Shown here piece by piece: positions 27,132 to 36,513 of a stretch of DNA of 64,000 nucleotides. The notes beneath the pieces are model-generated. The model worked only from the letters and a program-made list of their open reading frames with translations, had not been told where the DNA came from and did not search any database. Origin of the DNA: Flavobacterium caseinilyticum (GTDB lineage Bacteria > Bacteroidota > Bacteroidia > Flavobacteriales > Flavobacteriaceae). The DNA lies in contig NZ_SMFM01000006.1 of the NCBI RefSeq assembly GCF_004349085.1, forward strand, positions 62,001 through 126,000, read 5' to 3'. The translations under genes were made by a program, and so were the position numbers. How positions within the stretch are numbered: position 1 is the stretch's first letter; the number at the start of each line of letters is the position of its first letter.

Positions 27132-28043
27132 ATGAATTGGAATACCTATATAAAAAGTTATCAATCATATCTGAAAATTGAGCGCGGATTGTCTAAGAAT
27201 ACAATAGAAAACTATTCTTTTGATATAGAACGTTTGTGCCTTTTTTTAGATCAAAATAATATCTCTATTTCACCAATACAAATTGGAGAAGAAACCGTGC
27301 AACAGTTTATTTATAACGTTTCAAAGGAAGTCAATCCGCGTTCACAAGCTAGAATTATCTCGGGTCTCAAGAGTTTTTTCAGCTATTTGATATTTGAAGA
27401 TTATAGATTAGACAATCCACTGGAACTTATAGAAACACCCAAAACCGGTCGTAAACTGCCTGATACTTTATCTGTGAATGAGATTGATAATCTTATTGCG
27501 GCTATCGATTTAACGACCAACGAAGGCGAACGCAACCGTGCAATGGTCGAAACACTTTATGGTTGCGGGCTTCGGGTTTCAGAACTAATTACATTAAAAA
27601 TTTCCGATTTATTTCTGGACGAAGATTACATTAAAATCACCGGAAAAGGAAACAAACAACGTTTTGTGCCCATAAGTGAAATTACTCAGCGATACATTAA
27701 CATCTACCGTGAAACGATTAGAACACATGTTACAGTTCAAAAAGGTTTCGAAGACACTTTATTTTTAAACCGGAGAGGTAAACAACTGACCCGAGCTATG
27801 ATATTTACGATCATTAAAAATTTAGCCGTAAAAACAGAATTAAATAAAACGATTAGTCCGCATACTTTGCGCCATTCGTTTGCCACACATCTACTGGAAA
27901 ATGGAGCTGATTTACGTTCAATACAATTGATGTTAGGCCATGAATCAATTACCACCACAGAAATTTATGTTCATCTTGATAGAAAATTTCTAACTCAAGT
28001 TATAAATACCTTTCATCCCAGAAAGAATTCAGATTTAAAATAA
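27132..28043 (+). CDS. xerD: Tyrosine recombinase XerD
   Basis: 303 residues. N-terminal SAM-like DNA-binding domain (YLKIERGLSKNTIENYSFDIERL) and catalytic domain with the active-site set: R in GCGLRVSELITL, K in TGKGNKQRFVP, HTLRHSFATHLLENG (His..Arg), LGHESITTTEIYVHL (His and nucleophile Tyr). Length and motifs are those of chromosomal Xer, which resolves dimer chromosomes at dif with FtsK. No mobile-element hallmark lies around it. Confidence 0.95.
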   Translation: MNWNTYIKSYQSYLKIERGLSKNTIENYSFDIERLCLFLDQNNISISPIQIGEETVQQFIYNVSKEVNPRSQARIISGLKSFFSYLIFEDYRLDNPLELIETPKTGRKLPDTLSVNEIDNLIAAIDLTTNEGERNRAMVETLYGCGLRVSELITLKISDLFLDEDYIKITGKGNKQRFVPISEITQRYINIYRETIRTHVTVQKGFEDTLFLNRRGKQLTRAMIFTIIKNLAVKTELNKTISPHTLRHSFATHLLENGADLRSIQLMLGHESITTTEIYVHLDRKFLTQVINTFHPRKNSDLK

Positions 28044-28067
28044 AGATAAGGCTAAAATAAAAAAAAA

Positions 28068-28092
28068 ACGTACTGATTTTAAATCAATACGT
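28068..28092 (-). terminator. Terminator after rny
   Basis: acgtactgatt / aatcaatacgt (28068-28078 and 28082-28092, one mismatch) is followed on the minus strand by nine T. It may also stop xerD transcripts on the plus strand. Confidence 0.75.
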
Positions 28093-28138
28093 CCTTTTAA
28101 ATCGTTTAGTTTTTCTTTAACTAAAGAATAAGTCTATT

Positions 28139-29704
28139 TTATTTAGCAATGTTTACTGCTCTTGTTTCGCGAATTACAGTTACTTTAACCTGTCCCGGAT
28201 AGGTCATCTCCGTTTGTATTTTTTGTGAGATATCAAAAGATAAGCTGGCAGCATTTTCATCCGAAACTTTCTCACTCTCTACAATAACACGAAGTTCTCT
28301 ACCTGCTTGAATTGCGTATGCGTTTTTAACGCCGCTGAATCCGTAAGCTACTTCTTCAAGATCTTTCAAACGTTGAATATAAGAATCCAACACTTGTCTT
28401 CTTGCTCCCGGTCTTGCTCCTGAGATTGCATCGCAAACCTGAATGATTGGTGATAATAATGATTTCATTTCAATTTCATCGTGGTGTGCTCCAATAGCGT
28501 TGCAAACCTCTTCTTTTTCACCGTATTTCTCCGCCCATTGCATTCCTAATAATGCGTGTGGTAAATCACTTTCGGCATCCGGAACTTTACCAATATCGTG
28601 TAATAAACCAGCTCTTTTAGCCAGTTTTACGTTTAGACCAAGTTCAGCAGCCATGATTCCACAAAGCTTAGAAACTTCACGCGAGTGTTGTAGTAAATTT
28701 TGTCCATAAGAAGAACGGTATTTCATACGACCTACTACTTTAATTAATTCAGGGTGTAATCCATGAATTCCTAAATCGATAACGGTACGTTTACCAACTT
28801 CTATAATTTCATCGTCAATTTGTTTAGCAGTTTTGGCAACTACTTCTTCAATACGAGCAGGGTGAATTCTTCCGTCAGTTACTAATTTGTGTAATGCCAA
28901 ACGCGCAATTTCTCTTCGAACTGGGTCAAAACAAGAAAGGATAATCGCTTCAGGCGTATCATCTACAATAATTTCTACTCCGGTAGCAGCTTCCAGTGCG
29001 CGAATATTTCTACCTTCACGACCAATGATTCTACCTTTTACATCATCCGATTCAATATTGAATACTGAAACACAGTTTTCTACTGCTTCCTCAGTTCCAA
29101 CTCTCTGAATGGTATTGATAATAATTTTTTTAGCTTCTTGTTGTGCAGTCAATTTAGCTTCTTCAATAGTATCTTGAATGTGCGACATTGCCTTGCTTTT
29201 AGCTTCAGCTTTCAATCCTTCTACTAATTGATCTTTAGCCTCTTCAGCAGATAAACCAGAGATAACTTCTAATTGTTGCAATTGACTTTTGTGCAATTTG
29301 TCAACTTCAGCTTGTTTCTTGTCTAGATTTTCAATTTTAGTAGTGAATTCTAGAGTTTTTGCTTCAAAATCATCGTTTACTTTTTTAGCTTTTGATAATT
29401 CATTTGATACTTGAGATTCCTTGTCACGGACTCTTTTTTCTATTTCAGCAACTTTTTTATCGCGGGATAAAATAACTTGCTCGTGTTCTGATTTTAATTC
29501 AATAAATTTCTCTTTTGCTTGTAGAATTTTATCTTTTTTTATGTTTTCGGCTTCCAGATTAGCATCTTTCAAAATGGATGCTGCCTCTTTCTTTGAGTTT
29601 TTAATTAGGTTGGAAATATTGCTTTTTTCTATCAGTTTGGCGATGCCAAAACCTGCTGCAATACCTAGAAATCCTGTAATAATAATCGTTAATATGTTGT
29701 CCAT
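28139..29704 (-). CDS. rny: Ribonuclease Y
   Basis: 521 residues. Membrane-anchored endoribonuclease that starts mRNA decay. An N-terminal transmembrane helix ([21 protein letters not shown]), a long coiled coil (~30-180, Lys/Glu-rich), a KH domain with the [14 protein letters not shown] loop, an HD domain with [11 protein letters not shown] and [10 protein letters not shown], and a conserved C-terminus. The region before it on the minus strand holds a 6S-like RNA and zapA. Confidence 0.96.
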   Translation of the reverse strand: MDNILTIIITGFLGIAAGFGIAKLIEKSNISNLIKNSKKEAASILKDANLEAENIKKDKILQAKEKFIELKSEHEQVILSRDKKVAEIEKRVRDKESQVSNELSKAKKVNDDFEAKTLEFTTKIENLDKKQAEVDKLHKSQLQQLEVISGLSAEEAKDQLVEGLKAEAKSKAMSHIQDTIEEAKLTAQQEAKKIIINTIQRVGTEEAVENCVSVFNIESDDVKGRIIGREGRNIRALEAATGVEIIVDDTPEAIILSCFDPVRREIARLALHKLVTDGRIHPARIEEVVAKTAKQIDDEIIEVGKRTVIDLGIHGLHPELIKVVGRMKYRSSYGQNLLQHSREVSKLCGIMAAELGLNVKLAKRAGLLHDIGKVPDAESDLPHALLGMQWAEKYGEKEEVCNAIGAHHDEIEMKSLLSPIIQVCDAISGARPGARRQVLDSYIQRLKDLEEVAYGFSGVKNAYAIQAGRELRVIVESEKVSDENAASLSFDISQKIQTEMTYPGQVKVTVIRETRAVNIAK

Positions 29705-29730
29705 GTTTGTTAAAATTTATATATAAAAAA

Positions 29731-29885
29731 GCCTACATTAGAGTGAATTGAATAAACTCGAAAAGACAAGTTTTGAGCTAACTCGTTGTTCAAGCTTCCA
29801 AACTGAATTGGCTTGCTATAGTAACGATGATTTGCTCATTCTAAATTGTTAGTGTTGAGTTTACCAAATAAGAACTAATGTAGGC
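29731..29885 (-). ncRNA. 6S-like RNA
   Basis: A 155-nt minus-strand transcript between zapA and rny is closed by an 11-bp perfect stem, gcctacattag/ctaatgtaggc (29731-29741 and 29875-29885). A second stem pairs taaactc with gagttta after internal loops, and a central region holds a small hairpin CAAGC..GCTTG. This layout (long terminal stem, bulged inner stems, central open bubble) and the position after zapA are those of 6S RNA, which binds RNA polymerase holoenzyme. The stem is followed by six T and then the rny start 27 bp on. Identification as the flavobacterial 6S family is inferred. Confidence 0.75.
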
Positions 29886-29911
29886 AGTATCTTAGTTTTT
29901 GTAAAGAACGT

Positions 29912-30205
29912 TTATTTGTCGAGATATTGATCTAAAATCGCATTGATTTTTTTAATTCTTTCAATGGTAGCTTCTCCATCAATGGCATTATCAATTTGTT
30001 TTTGTTCTGTCTGTGAGGCAAATTGTAAGGCACACATTGCCAAAACATCTTGTTTGTCACGAACAGCGTAATTTTCTTCAAACTGCTTAATCATTTTATC
30101 AATTTTTTTCGAAGCGCTTCTAAGGCCTTCTTCCTGAGCAAAATCAACCGTTAACGGGTAAACTCTGTCTGCTATTGATATTTTAATTTTAAGCTTTTCG
30201 TCCAT
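29912..30205 (-). CDS. zapA: Cell division protein ZapA
   Basis: 97 residues. ZapA binds and bundles FtsZ. Visible: IKISIADRVYPLTVDFAQEEGLRSASKKIDKMIKQFEENYAVRDKQDVLAMCALQFASQ, the compact head, and a C-terminal coiled coil (IDNAIDGEATIERIKKINAILDQ). It overlaps nothing but lies only 8 bp after the upstream coiled-coil gene, so both are cotranscribed. A 6S-like RNA follows. Confidence 0.93.
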   Translation of the reverse strand: MDEKLKIKISIADRVYPLTVDFAQEEGLRSASKKIDKMIKQFEENYAVRDKQDVLAMCALQFASQTEQKQIDNAIDGEATIERIKKINAILDQYLDK

Positions 30206-30213
30206 ATCTTTTA

Positions 30214-30504
30214 TTAATCTGATAGCTGTGCTATACAGTAATCAATTTCGCGAATTAATGAATTTATTTTAAGCTTTGTATCTCTTTTATTATCGTCACT
30301 GCCTAGTAATGTATTTGCTACTTTGAGTGTTTCATACTGCGTTTTCAGCGCTTCAATCTCTTGTGATTGAGTTTGTATTATGGATGCAGTTTCTGTTAAT
30401 TTGCTTTTCAAATCTTGATTATTTTTCTCCAAACCTTTCATTTTGATGAACAGTTTTTCGACTTTATTTTCAAGAGTATCAATAATTTCTGCAATCGCAC
30501 TCAT
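30214..30504 (-). CDS. Small coiled-coil protein (ZapB-like, upstream of zapA)
   Basis: 96 residues, almost entirely coiled coil (IAEIIDTLENKVEKLFIKMKGLEKNNQDLKSKLTETASII, then TQSQEIEALKTQYETLK). A C-terminal part RDTKLKINSLIREIDYCIAQLSD is characteristic of ZapA-adjacent proteins in Bacteroidota. Being 8 bp upstream of zapA suggests a division-related partner; that is inference. Confidence 0.75.
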   Translation of the reverse strand: MSAIAEIIDTLENKVEKLFIKMKGLEKNNQDLKSKLTETASIIQTQSQEIEALKTQYETLKVANTLLGSDDNKRDTKLKINSLIREIDYCIAQLSD

Positions 30505-30678
30505 TATATATCTTATTCATTACATAATCATACAAAGTTAGTATTCCTTTTTAATTTTGCAATATTTTATTATTTTTTTTGCATTAAATAAATTAAATAT
30601 CAGTTTTACAAATGGTTACGATCGGTTTTTTTTAGTGCTGTTTTGAATACTTTATTTATCTTAGCAAAAATGTAAACC

Positions 30679-32376
30679 ATGAGATTTTCCGTATTTTTTT
30701 TCTTTTTCTGTACTGCTGTTTTTGCACAAGTTGAATATCCAACAGATTATTTTAGATCCCCTTTAGATATTCCGATGCAATTGTCTGGAAATTTTGGAGA
30801 GTTACGACCAAATCATTTTCATGCAGGTTTTGATTTGAAAACGCAACAAAAAGAAGGATTAAAAGTATATGCTGTTGCTGATGGATATGTGTCAAGAATA
30901 AAGATATCAACTTTTGGAAATGGAAAAACAATTTACATCAATCACCCAAATGGTTTTACCTCCGTTTACGGACATTTGAAATTTGCCAATGGTGCAATAG
31001 AAAACTACATCAAGAAAACCCATTATAAAGAACAGTCCTTTGAGATTGAAATGTTTTTTAAGCCCGGCGAAATGGTGGTAAAAAAAGGAGAAGTAATTGC
31101 TTTTTCGGGTAACACAGGTGCTTCCGAAGGACCGCATCTACATTTTGAATTTCGGGATTCAAAAACAGAATTTGTAATCAATCCGATGCTTTTTGGATAC
31201 AACAAATTTTTAAAAGACACAAAAAAACCAATTGTTACAGGAGTTTATGTTTATCCTTTAGATTCGAAAACAACGGTAAATAATTCAAAACGACCTTTAT
31301 TGTTGAATGTCTCGTTGCAAAAAGACGGAACCTATTTATCCGAAAAAGTAGTGGCCAATGGAGCTATAGGCTTTGGAATTTCTGCATATGACACAGATAA
31401 TGTTTCGTTTAATAATAATGGAGTTTATAAAGTACAGTCTTTTTATAACGGAAAACCCAATTTCGGATATGAATTCAACACGTATTCCTTTGATGACATG
31501 CGTTACATTAATGCGCTGATTGATTATTCGCGATATAAGAATATGCAACAACGCGTTCAGAAGCTTTTTATGAAAAACCCGTATAATTTAAGGTTCATTC
31601 AAGCCGAGGAAAACAATGGAGTTTTGCAGGTAACTCCAAATTTAGCATCATTGTATCGTATTGAAGTTTCGGATTTCTTTGGTAACAAAAAAACAATAGC
31701 AATTCCTATCAAATATGATGTTTTACCTACCATAATCAGTAAGGAGCTATTGCAATCAAATTATTTTGTAAGAGCAAATAAAGACAGCAATTTCGCTTTA
31801 GCAAATATGTCGGTTTTCTTTCCTGCGGGAACTTTTTACGAAGATTTTGATCTGAATTTTGATGTGAAAAATGATATTTTGCTTTTACACGACGACACGG
31901 TTCCTGCCCACACTAATTTTACGATTTCAATTGAAGACATAAAATCGACTGAAGTACAAAGACAAAAAATGTTCATTGGCAGAATCGATGGAAAAAAAAT
32001 AAGCTACAATCCAACTTACAGAAAAGACAGCGTCTTTAGTACAAAGGTTAAAATTTTAGGTAAATACGCTTTGGTTTCGGATACGGTTGCGCCAAAAATT
32101 AATATGGCAGTTCCCGTTGAAGGGAAATGGATTAGTGAGCAAAAAACAATTCAGGTTTCCATATACGATGAACTGTCAGGTATAAAATCATACAATGGCT
32201 ATTTAAACGGAAAATGGGTTTTATTTGAATATGATAATAAAACCAGAAAATTAACACATTTTTTTAATGATGGGATTGTTGCTGATGGTGCCAATGAATT
32301 AAAAGTTGTTGTAACTGATAATGTAGGAAATTCAACTATCTTTGAAACTAGTTTTTTTAGAAGTCAAAAAAAATAA
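30679..32376 (+). CDS. M23 family metallopeptidase
   Basis: 565 residues. Signal peptide (SVFFFFFCTAVFAQVEYP), then a LytM/M23 domain about residues 20-175: NHFHAGFDLKT (zinc His and Asp), DGYVSRIKISTFGNGKTIYINHPNGFTSVYGHLKFA, and SEGPHLHFEFRDS with the catalytic HxH. The Gly-Gly-endopeptidase-type fold cuts peptidoglycan cross-bridges. About 390 residues follow, beta-rich without recognised domains. A TonB receptor gene follows directly, sharing the operon. Confidence 0.92.
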   Translation: MRFSVFFFFFCTAVFAQVEYPTDYFRSPLDIPMQLSGNFGELRPNHFHAGFDLKTQQKEGLKVYAVADGYVSRIKISTFGNGKTIYINHPNGFTSVYGHLKFANGAIENYIKKTHYKEQSFEIEMFFKPGEMVVKKGEVIAFSGNTGASEGPHLHFEFRDSKTEFVINPMLFGYNKFLKDTKKPIVTGVYVYPLDSKTTVNNSKRPLLLNVSLQKDGTYLSEKVVANGAIGFGISAYDTDNVSFNNNGVYKVQSFYNGKPNFGYEFNTYSFDDMRYINALIDYSRYKNMQQRVQKLFMKNPYNLRFIQAEENNGVLQVTPNLASLYRIEVSDFFGNKKTIAIPIKYDVLPTIISKELLQSNYFVRANKDSNFALANMSVFFPAGTFYEDFDLNFDVKNDILLLHDDTVPAHTNFTISIEDIKSTEVQRQKMFIGRIDGKKISYNPTYRKDSVFSTKVKILGKYALVSDTVAPKINMAVPVEGKWISEQKTIQVSIYDELSGIKSYNGYLNGKWVLFEYDNKTRKLTHFFNDGIVADGANELKVVVTDNVGNSTIFETSFFRSQKK

Positions 32377-32388
32377 AAACCAAATCAT

Positions 32389-34857
32389 TTGAGTCTTAAT
32401 CAATTATTATCTGTATTTCTTTTTTTTAGTTTTGGGTTGTCCGTTTCGGCTCAGTCATCTAGAATTAGAGGAGTTATTTTGGATAAAAACAATCAACCGG
32501 TAGAAAACGTAAATGTATCTTATTCAAATTTTGGAACTCAATCCAATCAAAATGGGTTTTACGATTTAAAAGTCCCTGCAAACCAAAAAGTAACACTTGT
32601 TTTTACGCATATCTCTTTGAAAAAAGTAACGATAACTTTTACTTTAGATTCTAATGAACAAAAGGAGTTCAATCCAATAATGAGTGATCAGGAGGAGCAA
32701 ATGGGGGAAGTGATTGTCACATCCAAAAACAGGAAGTTAATTCAGGGCGTTGCAACAATTGAGCCTGAGATTATCCGAAAAATCCCGGGAGCCAATGCAG
32801 GTATCGAAAATATTTTGAAAACCTTACCGGGAGTAAATTCTAACAACGAATTGAGTACGCAATACGCTGTACGCGGTGGGAATTATGATGAGAATTTGGT
32901 TTATGTAAATGAAATTGAAGTTTATCGCCCGTTTCTAATTCGTTCGGGACAACAAGAAGGGTTGAGTTTTACCAATACGGATTTGGTACAAAATGTTGAT
33001 TTCTCTGCGGGAGGTTTTCAAGCTAAATTCGGGGATAAATTGTCTTCTGTTTTAGATATTACCTACAGAAAACCGGTAAAATTTGGCGCAAGCCTTGAAG
33101 CGAGTTTCCTTGGCGGAAGCCTCTCTGTTGATGCGGTTTCCAAAGATAAAAAATGGTCTGCGGTTACGGGAGTTCGATACCGCAACAACAGTCTTTTGGT
33201 GAATAGTCAAGAGACACAAACGAATTTTACACCGTCGTTTGCCGATATTCAAACCAATATAAACTATCAGGCTTCTGCCAAATGGCATTGGAGTTTTCTG
33301 GGGAATATTTCCCAAAATAGATACCAATATCAACCATTAACAAGACAGACTAATTTTGGAACCATAGATAGCCCAATGGCTCTTACCGTTTTTTATGAAG
33401 GTCAGGAAAAGGATAAGTATGAAACTTATTTTGGAGCTTTAAAATCAACTTTTAATGTTTCAGATAATTTTACTTTGAAATTTATTGGTTCTGTTTTTCA
33501 TACTTTGGAACAAGAATATTTTGATATTTTCGCCCAATATCGTCTAGGCGAAGTGGATTCTAATATTGGTTCCGAAACTTTTGGAGAAGTTGCTTTCACC
33601 AGAGGAATTGGTTCGCAGTTGAGTCATGCCAGAAATGATTTGGATGCCTTGATTGTAAATACCGAAATAAAAGGATTTCATGATTGGAAGGAAAGTCAGT
33701 TGGAGTGGGGAATTAAATATACACGAGAATCCATTCGGGACAGAATAATAGAGTGGGAAGTAATTGATTCGGCCGGTTTTTCGCTGAATCCACCTCTTAT
33801 TGATTTGCCTAAAAATGACCAGCCATATTCGCCTTACATCGGACCACTTGTTCCGTATCAAAATATCCGGGCGACTAATTTTAATTCCATTAACAGATTT
33901 TCGGGTTATGGTCAATGGAGTTTAAAATCGAGTATTGGGTCAAGTCAAGTTTGGTACAATGCCGGTGTCCGTTTGCACAATTGGGAAGTTACAGGCGATG
34001 GCATATTGGGAAAATCCCAAATTACTTTTAGTCCAAGAGCACAATTTGCGATAAAGCCAGATTGGGAGAAAGATATAGTTTTTAGACTTTCGGGAGGATT
34101 GTACCATCAGCCGCCATTTTACAGGGAACTGAGAGCTGCGGATGGAATGGTGCAACCCAATACTAAGGCACAGCAATCGGTACATTTTGTCTTTGGTAAT
34201 GATTACAGTTTCAAAATGTGGGATCGTCCTTTCAAATTGGTTTCGGAGTTGTATTATAAATCGCTGACAGATGTGAATACCTATACAATTGACAACGTTC
34301 GCATTCGGTATGCAGCCAACAATAATGCGACAGCTTACGCGCAAGGATTGGATGTTCGCCTGAACGGTGAGTTTGTTCCCGGAACCGAATCGTGGTTTAG
34401 TTTTGGTTATTTGAAAACAAAGGAAAACAGTAATGATAAAGGATATATTGCCAGACCGACGGATCAAAGATTGAAATTCGGACTTTTATTTCAAGACTAC
34501 ATGCCTAATATTCCAAGTTTAAAATTATACTTGAATTTAGTTTACAATACGGGGCTGCCGGGAGGTTCGCCATCGTATGCCGATCCTTATTTGTACCAAA
34601 ACAGATTGAATGATTACCGCCGAGTGGATGTAGGTTTTTTTAAGGTTTTTATAGACAATACTACTGGAAAAAAGAATTCCGGATTGTTTAAAGACTTTAA
34701 AGAGTTGGCGATAGGATTGGAGATTTTTAATCTTTTTGACAATCAAAATGCCATAACTAATACTTGGGTTCGCGATGTGTATTCTAAAAATCAATATGCA
34801 ATTCCTAATTATATGACTACCAGAGTTTTTAATGTGAAATTAACTGCGAAGTTGTAA
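32389..34857 (+). CDS. TonB-dependent receptor with CarboxypepD_reg N-terminus (TTG start)
   Basis: 822 residues. Outer-membrane transport channel. Signal peptide (LLSVFLFFSFGLSVSAQ), carboxypeptidase-regulatory-like domain (SRIRGVILDKNNQPVENVNVSYSNFGTQSNQNGFYDL), then the plug (ENILKTLPGVNSNNELSTQYAVRGGNYDENLVYVNEIEVYRP) and a 22-stranded barrel ending in TRVFNVKLTAKL. The reading frame starts just after the M23 stop; the only possible start that keeps the signal peptide is TTG at 32389 (5th codon after the upstream in-frame TAA). The ligand is unknown, and there is no SusD partner, so it is not a Sus-type glycan system. Confidence 0.92.
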   Translation: MSLNQLLSVFLFFSFGLSVSAQSSRIRGVILDKNNQPVENVNVSYSNFGTQSNQNGFYDLKVPANQKVTLVFTHISLKKVTITFTLDSNEQKEFNPIMSDQEEQMGEVIVTSKNRKLIQGVATIEPEIIRKIPGANAGIENILKTLPGVNSNNELSTQYAVRGGNYDENLVYVNEIEVYRPFLIRSGQQEGLSFTNTDLVQNVDFSAGGFQAKFGDKLSSVLDITYRKPVKFGASLEASFLGGSLSVDAVSKDKKWSAVTGVRYRNNSLLVNSQETQTNFTPSFADIQTNINYQASAKWHWSFLGNISQNRYQYQPLTRQTNFGTIDSPMALTVFYEGQEKDKYETYFGALKSTFNVSDNFTLKFIGSVFHTLEQEYFDIFAQYRLGEVDSNIGSETFGEVAFTRGIGSQLSHARNDLDALIVNTEIKGFHDWKESQLEWGIKYTRESIRDRIIEWEVIDSAGFSLNPPLIDLPKNDQPYSPYIGPLVPYQNIRATNFNSINRFSGYGQWSLKSSIGSSQVWYNAGVRLHNWEVTGDGILGKSQITFSPRAQFAIKPDWEKDIVFRLSGGLYHQPPFYRELRAADGMVQPNTKAQQSVHFVFGNDYSFKMWDRPFKLVSELYYKSLTDVNTYTIDNVRIRYAANNNATAYAQGLDVRLNGEFVPGTESWFSFGYLKTKENSNDKGYIARPTDQRLKFGLLFQDYMPNIPSLKLYLNLVYNTGLPGGSPSYADPYLYQNRLNDYRRVDVGFFKVFIDNTTGKKNSGLFKDFKELAIGLEIFNLFDNQNAITNTWVRDVYSKNQYAIPNYMTTRVFNVKLTAKL

Positions 34858-34976
34858 TAGAAATGAATTTAATGAATTAATATAAATTTCACTGCCATTT
34901 AATTCGGGAAATCGACAGCCGAAATTCATTACCATTTTTTAAAAATGATTACATTTGGATTTTAAAGTACAGGATT

Positions 34977-35699
34977 ATGAAAAAACTACATATCACAGTA
35001 ATAGGAATAGCAATTTTGTTTTTAACAAGTTGTAAAGAGGAAGTGGAAGTGCCAAAAGTGACCTACGAAGGATCTGGAAAAGCTAAAGAATTACCAAAAA
35101 CTGATTCAAGTCAGATTCAAATTGCAGATCTGCCAATTCAAATGACAGGTACGGATTACTTGATTCATCCCGTTGCAGATTTGAGTATTCGGGAGCGAGG
35201 AGTGAAGTCAAGATACGGTTCTTCGAGCGTTAATGATTTGAGCTTTACCATATCTAATTATGGCGAATTTGAAATCACTGGTTTTTTACAAAATTTAAAA
35301 TTCCAAAAAGTAGATTCGGATTCTATCCGTAAATTGACAGATAAACCTGTTTTGATTCAAACAGCGACTTATTTAAAGTCCGTAGCTGATAGAACCAATA
35401 ACCAGATTATGGTTTACACAATGGTGGATATGGATACCAATAAAGATGGAAAATTAGACACAAGCGATATTAAAGCATTGTATTTAAGCGAAATCAGCGG
35501 CGAGAATTTCACCAAAATATCTTCTGACTTTCAGGAATTAATTGACTGGAAATTGATAGGTTCTAAAAACCGTTTGTACTTTCGAACTGTTGAGGATACT
35601 AATAAAAATGGGGAATTTGACAAGCAAGATGTGGTGAATTATTATTACATTGATTTATCTACCAAAGAATGGAAAATAACTGGTTACGAGCCAGTTTAG
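34977..35699 (+). CDS. Hypothetical lipoprotein with two EF-hand-like loops
   Basis: 240 residues. Lipobox IAILFLTSC (Cys19), so an envelope-anchored lipoprotein. A beta-rich body follows. Two calcium-binding-like 12-residue loops stand in the C-terminal half: DMDTNKDGKLDTSDI (about residues 151-165) and EDTNKNGEFDKQD (about 209-221), each with the D-x-N-x-D/N-G-x-x-D pattern. Both end in a similar aromatic/Tyr strand (ALYLSEIS, NYYYIDLS), so they may be internal duplicates. Function unknown. It lies 119 bp downstream of the TonB receptor on the same strand. Confidence 0.72.
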   Translation: MKKLHITVIGIAILFLTSCKEEVEVPKVTYEGSGKAKELPKTDSSQIQIADLPIQMTGTDYLIHPVADLSIRERGVKSRYGSSSVNDLSFTISNYGEFEITGFLQNLKFQKVDSDSIRKLTDKPVLIQTATYLKSVADRTNNQIMVYTMVDMDTNKDGKLDTSDIKALYLSEISGENFTKISSDFQELIDWKLIGSKNRLYFRTVEDTNKNGEFDKQDVVNYYYIDLSTKEWKITGYEPV

Positions 35700-35710
35700 T
35701 AGTGCTAATT

Positions 35711-36412
35711 TTAAATCAAAATATCACTTTCCAAGTCTGATTTTTCAATGGTGAAATCAAATCCCAATTCTGTTACTAACTGAATGACGAGGTTTTTGTA
35801 CCAATTTTCGGATTTAGGATGAATATATATCCGTTCAATCAATTGATTTATATTGATACTAATTTTTAGTCCTTCATTAATTTTAATGTCGCCTTCACCA
35901 ATGTCCGAAATGATGCGGACTTCACGTTCGTATTGAAAACTTTTTCGTTTGAACAAAAAAGGAAAAAACATATCGTCAAAAGGAATGTGTTCTTTTTTAT
36001 AATCGATGTAATTTACCTCTCCAATATATTGCTTAAGATTTGTTTCAGCGACAAGAGATCGCTGTAACCGACCGATGGTTGATTGAATAGCCAGACCTTC
36101 GCTGTTTTGAGTAAATATCTGCCACATGGCATACGATTCGTATTCGTTGATATGCCAACTACTAATTGCCACTTTTTCCCGATGTGTTTTGTAATAGTTT
36201 AAAAAGTCAGGATTGTCTATTGAAAGTTTTTTTATTTCCTCAAAAGTGGGTTCGCTGAAAGTCCCTTCGTATTGATCTTCAAATTTATCAGATCGGGACA
36301 TAAATAGCTTTTGTGACAGCAATAAATCTAAAAACTTTGACAAATCCAGGTATTTCCAAACAATAGTGTCTGGATCTTCGGGAAGTTTTATGTTTTGATT
36401 ATTGATGTACAT
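35711..36412 (-). CDS. DUF2971 family protein
   Basis: 233 residues. DUF2971 begins with a typical WKYLDLSKFLDLLLSQKLFMSRSDKFEDQYEGTF, followed by AISSWHINEYESYAMWQIF..SEGLAIQSTIGRL and KRKSFQYEREVRIIS with the conserved YEREVR. DUF2971 proteins are scattered in accessory and sometimes defence regions, but no partner gene (nuclease or ATPase) lies here, so no role is claimed. Confidence 0.8.
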   Translation of the reverse strand: MYINNQNIKLPEDPDTIVWKYLDLSKFLDLLLSQKLFMSRSDKFEDQYEGTFSEPTFEEIKKLSIDNPDFLNYYKTHREKVAISSWHINEYESYAMWQIFTQNSEGLAIQSTIGRLQRSLVAETNLKQYIGEVNYIDYKKEHIPFDDMFFPFLFKRKSFQYEREVRIISDIGEGDIKINEGLKISININQLIERIYIHPKSENWYKNLVIQLVTELGFDFTIEKSDLESDILI

Positions 36413-36513
36413 TTTAATTTAAAGATTAGATGATTTAAAGATTTAAAAATCTGTCAAAATCTGTATTTTTACTTTAGGAATAGGTTTCGTAAGTATACTT
36501 AAAAACGCAATTA

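Noticed and set aside
27132..28043. XerD as a mobile-element integrase
   Set aside because: Length, motifs and housekeeping neighbours fit chromosomal Xer; no attachment site or cargo lies around it.
35711..36412. DUF2971 gene as part of a defence system
   Set aside because: No partner nuclease, helicase or toxin lies beside it; neighbours are a lipoprotein and an ABC exporter.
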